Of a stretch of 64,000 nt of DNA, positions 57,888 through 64,000 are shown piece by piece; the stretch's first letter is position 1, and every line of letters starts with the position of its first letter. The stretch is from Isoetes taiwanensis (taxonomy: Eukaryota; Streptophyta; Lycopodiopsida; Isoetales; Isoetaceae): NCBI GenBank assembly GCA_021234155.1, contig JAJEKV010000016.1:19707063-19771062 (forward strand), given 5' to 3'. The position numbers were made by a program, and so were the translations under genes. Below the pieces are notes generated by a model. The model saw nothing but the letters and a program-made list of their open reading frames with translations. It was not told where the DNA came from and did no database searches.

Positions 57888-60748
57888 ACTTCCCCCACTT
57901 TTATCATTTAATGTGCACTTGCTATAGAACAGCTACATGATGTTTTGTTCTACCACTCTGTTTGTATTTGAGATCTAAAGCATATGATAAGAGCTTTAAC
58001 GATCTTTAGGAATATGGACCATTTTGACCCATAGTTTTTGAACACTATATATTTATGTCTGTCCATAGTAAAATAGTTTGAATTCAAGCTGAAGCGGTTT
58101 TTACAATACGGAGTCTGTTCATAAGATTACAAGTGATGGTTTTGAATACATTTACGCATATCGAAGATAGCTAAAATAATCTCTTTGACTCCACAGCATA
58201 TTAAGTTATTTTCATCACTTTATCTTATCTTTGAGTTCAGCATATATTAGAATTTTATATTGATTTCCCTTGGGGCCGAACTTGTATTAGCCATAATTTT
58301 CATGCACCATGCACTATGGTATAGTATTAATATAGTGAACCATTTTGTAATCATACTCAAGCCGCAGTTGTCAGTCCAAGATACATTTCATAAATAGGTG
58401 ATTTAAATGCTGAGTCTACACCATTAGAATAATCCAAAAGCTTTTGCCCAAACTTCCATATTTATATGGGTGATGTCCATAAAGCTAATAATGCCATATC
58501 TATAAAATAATCTAAATTCCAGCGATTTTTGAAGACTTGCTTAGGAATTACTATGTCATGATAGTACTACAAGTCTTTTATGTTCACTATCGGCTTATGA
58601 TTTTTATGTTTCCTTCACCTATATCCTCAGGTATGCAGGATCTCAAGGCGTCTTGCATGGAATTAAGGGCTCTTTTATCTCTCTCTTTATGTCTCAGGCT
58701 TTTAAATACCATCTCAAAGGTAAGAATGTGCATTCTTTATTGAAACCAGGCTCTAATAACAAAAGGGTCTAGGAGACTACTTGTTTCTTGAGTATATCAA
58801 CTCATGGCATCAAAAGTACTTGGGGAGGGGCCCCTACCGAATACAAGAGAAATCGCTACAAGTTCAAAACACTAGAGGATCGAACAATAGGAAAAAGTTC
58901 ATTGCTCGATCTTTTCTTTCTTCCCTTTTATACACTTGGATAAGTTAAAGGTGCCAAATGGGGATACTCTGCTTCCTTCAATCGCAGCACCCCATAAGCA
59001 AAGAAATGAATTTATTCCTACCTCATCTGTATCTATAGACTAAGGTTTCTCTACTCACTTTGTCATTTTGACTCCTTGAGAACGGGGCACAGGGGTAGTG
59101 CCGGGCCGGACTCTCTCTCTCACTTCGGTCAAGTGATGAAATTAGTAGTATTAAGTTCTTTAACTAGATGAGACCTAGCATAAAGATGTTGTATATCTTT
59201 GAAACTTCCGTTAACTCAAGTTCTGGGACTTGATACCCTTATCCTCGTGGTGCTGTGAACTCACATGACCTAACACTTTGAATACTCACTTTTTGCCTTT
59301 TTACTTCTAATTTCCAAGAACTGATTTCCGTTTAATCGCAATTCTCTACATTCTTTGGTTTGATTGTACTAAGCGGGGCCGGGCCAAAGACTTGTGGTTA
59401 TGTTGATTTACATTCTACCTTATGCATCTAATACATGGTAATATTGCCATGCTGCAGCCAGCTCACAGGGGGCCAGAGGGAGCACAGTAGAGCAGGGCAC
59501 AGCGACCGAACTTGGGAGGCTGGAACATCCAGCTGATGGCTGCAGTTCCCCAGCAGGCAGTTCAAACCATGCTTTGTTGCCTCAGCAGCAGGCATGCACA
59601 AGAAAATTATAGAGGCGGAAATGAATCTAGCAGTTATGGACTGCTCTGCTTGTTGCTTACCTTGGATTCCGATTAGAATGGCTTGGTGTTTTAGCACTCA
59701 AGATGAAAAGTAGGCCCTTACGTTATATGGCTGATTGAAGATCATTATAAAGATATTAATACGGTATGTACCGAACAAATGCTGGAAGTGGAATTAGAGG
59801 GTGTTTGAGGGCTATGGCCCGTTTCAAGACAAGCATATCTTGTGGTCGGCCGGAAAAAGAGATATCCCAAGCAAAGGCTGTTAAAAACCACTGCTAAGAA
59901 AAAGTGTTGAAAAACATGTGCGAGGTTGTTGGAAAACTGATTTGTTCCGGCTTGGTGACCCTCGGCCTTGAAAGCAATAACCACGGATAACAACGATGTT
60001 CTTACCTACGGGTGGTTGATGTTGATATACGAATAACGCATCATGGCGGAAGCGAAGCACGATGGATGGTGATGGCGAGGACGACTCGACGAACAACACC
60101 TGCTATTTCTATGATTCCATCCCGCTGTTGTGGAGCGCGGTGAAAGAATAGCGGCCGGATACTGCGGAGGCGGCACCATGGGGAACTGTGTGCACTATAT
60201 GTCTGAGGCCTGGGAATTCTTCATGGGACATCAATGATAACTTGATGGAAAGGTACTAAAAATAATAGATAAAGGTGGGCACAATATGGAAAAATCGGTG
60301 TTCCTTCATCACTCAAATGGTAACAAAAGTTGCCCGTATGATAGTACATCTTTGTAACTTGAGAAGAATCACATGGCCATGAAATCAATCTGAAGGAGGA
60401 TTTCATAACCCGAGAAAAAATCTGGGAGGTCATTTGCTCGTGTAAATAAATGTGCATGTAGTATACCACCTATTAAGTGAAGGTTGTGGTGATAACATTA
60501 CGGATTACGATCAATGATGCGGTTCTGCTTAACAAGCATGACAAGGTTTTCCCGGATATGGTATGCAAGGGATGCCAATGCCTTTGTGCTCAGTTATTTT
60601 AGTAACCAATAGCAGAAGAAAGCCGTTATTGCTCGGATGATGGCATATATGAGGTTTTTAAAGCACCTCATTTTCTAATATGGCTATTGATTTGGCCAAA
60701 GGATCCCAAATGTGACCGAGATGTCAGGGGTTAAACTGATGATCTGAA

Positions 60749-61060
60749 ATGCCCGATTGCGGACATGATGCTTACCGTCCCACCGAATATAAGATCAGGG
60801 GCCGAATCCTCGGCCCTAAGAAAAACGGTAACAAAGGGAGGAAAAAGGATAACTATTATGGCGATGCTCTGGCTTTTCATCCCTCTTCGAGTGGGCGATT
60901 TTCCGAGTATTTACTAAGACCACAGAGGAATCGTGACATCTCCCGATTACGTAGCAGCGGGGACTCTACCGAACACCGCACCTCTAGTTCTTCTGTTGAG
61001 GTAACAAGTCACGAGGAGGCGGGCTTGAGGGAATCTGCATCACCAAAAACCTTCCTCTAG
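60749..61060 (+). pseudogene. RT element, basic/serine-rich frame, copy B
   Basis: Reads DCGHDAYRPTEYKIRGRILG, GPKKNGNKGRKKDNYYGDAL, then a Ser-rich stretch. Copy A (53,235-53,480) has the same sequence interrupted by stops. The basic patch may bind nucleic acid. The role is unknown. Confidence 0.3.
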
Positions 61061-62659
61061 AGTATTTAGGAAGCGGATCGAAGACAATTGATCGGCGGAA
61101 ACATGAACGAGGTTAGTTTTTCTTTTTCTTTTTCTAAAATGTTTTATGATATTAAGACTTTTTTTAGACTATCTAAACATCTAAATTCAGTGCTTGTCAC
61201 TTTGCTATTTAGGTTATTATTGCCAAATACAGCTTTTTATTATTGGGATCTATGAGCAATTATTAGTATTTGTGTATCTAATCCAGCTACCAGATCTTAG
61301 AATATAAGACCACAACCTTTTTGCCTAAAAGGATCACGTTTAGATTATGAACTCATGATTAAACTCTATCACACGGACGATTGCTGCTGTACACGCGTCT
61401 CTCGGCACAATCATTCACATTGTTACAATTCTCTATCCATTGTCCGTGCATGTGTCCTCTATTATGCCTTTACTCTTTTAAAATTCTATTATAGTAAAGA
61501 TAGAATGTATTATCTCTTAGAGTATAATAGTATTCTATAATATGGCTATTCGGGAAATGGAGGATAACACGACTGAAAACTTGAGTTCGATACTAATGGC
61601 GGGGATTCTTATTTACTGCTTTATTAACGAAAAGAAAAGCAAAGCACATCATGTTACTGCCCATATTTTCCAGATTACGGTGGTTCCATCGAATAAAGAT
61701 CTCCAATTATCCATGAAGACATTTTGGTGAAGAAGGGATTCAGGGCTCCTGCTTTTATTTTGGATGGAAATACATGGAAAGGTATACAACCCCTTGTCTG
61801 CTCAACCTTTCAACACTTTTTGATGGCGCTGAACCCTATTTGTCCACTTACTCCGGTGGGCTTTGATGGATTATATTGATGGAGTACAAACACGTTTTGA
61901 TGACCAGCAGTTACAGCAGTATAAGCCCAATAAAAATCCAAAACTCTATTTTACGATGGGTATGAATCATATTTCGCCGCGAGGAAGATGGACATTAATG
62001 AGTGCATGAGTACTGGCCATTGATAGTCCACCCCGCATACTTTTTAAGGATGAGCAGTTCAAATTGAAAATAGTGAGCCTGAGAACCTTCACGGTGATAG
62101 AGACTTCAGTGACTTGACTTTGACAATAATAATGACATACCTCAACGTGCTGAAGGGCGAATCGAGACCATCTTGCAAGGCGATATGGAAGCTCAACGAA
62201 ATTAATATGGGTTAGAAGAACCTATATTTCGGGCATCGATGGAGCTACTAATAAGCTTAGGCTTTATATGCCACTAGATTGTTTAAATTTTAGCGTTAGA
62301 AAAGTGACAGGTCATGATTTTATCTCTTGACAAAATCATGGCTGATTCTGAGATGGATTTGATCGGCGGGCATCTTATATCTTCGAAATGGAATTTATTT
62401 ACCGGTGAGCTACCACCACTTCCATACACCTTGGAATTTATAAAGCTCATAAAGAACACCTTAAAAGATTTCCTTGGATTACTTCAATACCCATAACACG
62501 GTGTTCCACAGGAAATTGCAGTTTAATCACAAAAGGCCTTAAATTAGCCAGTGACATTGGCCTAGTATCTCTCGGTGACCCGGACCAAGGATATTAATGT
62601 ATTACCTTTAAAGGGTTTTCCATTAATTGGATGATTGATTGGTATCCATTGACCTCAAT

Positions 62660-63360
62660 TTACCAAACCAAATTTCTAGTGTCTTTATCGGCGACGACTA
62701 CTAAATCTCTGAATCAATCCACTTGAAGGGAAGGCGGCATATCTTTGCATTATACAAGTATTGTTAGAGGCGTTCAAATTCAGAAGGCCGGGAACCTTAA
62801 GACTAAAATGTGGTACAAAAGGGCTACATTTGTGATAAAGGAATGTTTCGGGGAGGTTCAAATGGACCTAAAGCTAAACAACGGTATTGGTTTGAGTTGA
62901 ATTGTCAAACTTTGTGAAATGAATATTAACAAGTAGCTAACGGCTTTGTAATATGAAACCACATGGAGACGACAAGGATTCGGGAGTATTCAATACTGGG
63001 TTTCTCACCACTCACCAATTAGTGTAATCTTTATTTAGCCTGGTTCGAAGAAGAATTCATCTTAAGCCCTTGGCTGGGAGAAATATAGAGATAGAAAGAT
63101 TTAAAAGTTAATTTCCGTTATATGGATGACTTGTTGCTTATTAAGCTGACCAAGACCCTTCCACTTTTTCTTACGATAAGAATGCATCTATTGGAATCAC
63201 AATCTGAAATACTTAGAAATCAGAATAGAGACTAAACAGTTTATTGGTATTAGAATTTGGATAAGCGGATTAGCTTTAATTTCCATAACATGAGCTAATC
63301 TTGAATGTGATCCAAATTTACATCACCAAATACACCGCAAATATAAATAAACTTCCCTTT
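62660..63360 (+). pseudogene. Reverse transcriptase of the RT element, copy B, frames broken
   Basis: Same order as copy A: a NLPNxISSVF-like segment (about 62,660), MWYKK (about 62,809), WFELNCQTL (about 62,890), a GFS-type motif damaged at 62,998, and the YMDD box at 63,119-63,130. The catalytic box is intact, but the frame is interrupted many times. Copies A and B break at different places, so each can be read against the other. Confidence 0.7.
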
Positions 63361-63676
63361 AATGAAAGTTTATTATGGAGATAGTTATCGATAATATTTT
63401 CGAGGCTATGAGGATTATTGCTCACAAGTTATACTTTTATCTTTTATATACACAATAATTAAAAGGTCTTGTTGAAGATTTAGACATTATCCACATGGAC
63501 TGTTTATACACAATGGTTTTGACGTCTTGTTAATAGGAATGTCATCTGAGTCCTAAACTTAAGATTTTCTGACTCTGCTACAACACTAAGATCGTGCCTC
63601 TCCTATTTAATAAAAGGGTATTTGTGATTTTTTCACACCCTCTACTTGTTCTATTTTACTTGGGGAAGAGTGGGGT

Positions 63677-63694
63677 CCTAGCATGCATGCTAGG
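63677..63694. repeat. 18-bp perfect palindrome, copy B
   Basis: CCTAGCATGCATGCTAGG, identical to 56,150-56,167. Confidence 0.9.
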
Positions 63695-63793
63695 TACCCT
63701 CACTCTACCCCTAACAAAAGGCTTTTCATGGGCGTGGGACCCTGGCTCACTTGTGCGAGGTAGGTGCTATATATAAATATATAAATATATATA

Positions 63794-64000
63794 ATTTATA
63801 GGCCCACACTTTAAGTATGTATTTGCTTGATACTACCTTCCTTCAAAGTTTTGTACCCGATTCAAGTATGACCTAATGTAGCGATTTATCTCATTGCATA
63901 CATATCCCATCTTTGTCTATCTGTTTGAAGACTATGTAGGTACGTAATCTTACGTTTGATTAACCTTTACATAAAGGGATGGCTCCTATCCTGATTTGCG
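63794..64000 (+). mobile_element. RT element, copy C (left end only)
   Basis: ACTTTAAGTATGTATTTGCTTGATACTACC and the following 170 bp match the left ends of copies A (45,140 on) and B (56,295 on). The third head-to-tail copy is cut by the window edge. Confidence 0.9.

Larger units (their letters stand above)
56275..63767 (+). mobile_element. Intron-bearing reverse-transcriptase element, copy B
   Basis: Aligns with copy A from end to end, lacks Helitron H2, and has many more CTG/CAG-centred differences. Left end: CAGTTGGGCGGCGC after a TA run. Right end: the same palindrome and GAGGTAGGTGC before TATATAAATATATA. It lies head to tail with copy A, separated by 31 bp of TA-rich sequence. Confidence 0.85.

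Overview
The window looks like gene-poor, transposon-dense nuclear DNA of a land plant. The evidence is a Helitron replicase/helicase, a TIR transposon, tandem intron-containing reverse-transcriptase elements, tRNA-derived SINE-like pieces, plant-type splice sites (GTAAGT donors, TTGCAG acceptors) and a plastid/mitochondrial-type serine hydroxymethyltransferase fragment. I cannot name the species; a non-seed plant with a large genome is a guess. No rRNA, no complete tRNA, no CRISPR and no prokaryotic operon was seen.

Layout. 1-1,600: non-coding DNA ending in a (TA)67 run. 1,598-5,690: a SINE-like piece, then a broken Helitron RepHel gene (minus strand). 5,700-13,170: mostly non-coding, with three short direct duplications and one possible exon. 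13,174-28,287: a 2.7-kb sequence present twice (13,174-24,808 and 25,557-28,287). The first copy is split by an 8,885-bp TIR element (14,300-23,184). That element has a 4-bp target duplication, a gene of the DUF7869 type (LDN..RENKN and VGHTH motifs) and about 40 copies of the palindrome GGTATAAATTTATACC. 28,288-31,952 and 41,500-43,006: two members of one repeat family, each with a satellite in which GAATC recurs about every 10 bp. 32,000-34,600: a region with serine hydroxymethyltransferase fragments, a cysteine-rich duplicated exon and a duplicated unknown exon. 34,600-41,450: sparse exon-like pieces and a tRNA-related element. 43,007-45,074 and 46,909-50,547: two non-autonomous Helitrons of one family (minus strand). 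The first is filled by a 1.8-kb polypyrimidine tract; the second carries a captured multi-exon plant gene. 45,116-64,000: a head-to-tail array of a 7.49-kb intron-bearing reverse-transcriptase element with a YMDD box, with two full copies and the start of a third. It is probably Penelope-like.

Two themes run through the window. First, element boundaries repeatedly fall in (TA)n runs. Second, differences between duplicated copies are concentrated at CTG/CAG trinucleotides, which appear as CG, CCG or TCG in one copy. I infer long-read base-calling errors at CHG-methylated cytosines. If that is right, many apparent frameshifts in the transposon genes are artefacts and some genes called pseudogenes here may be intact.
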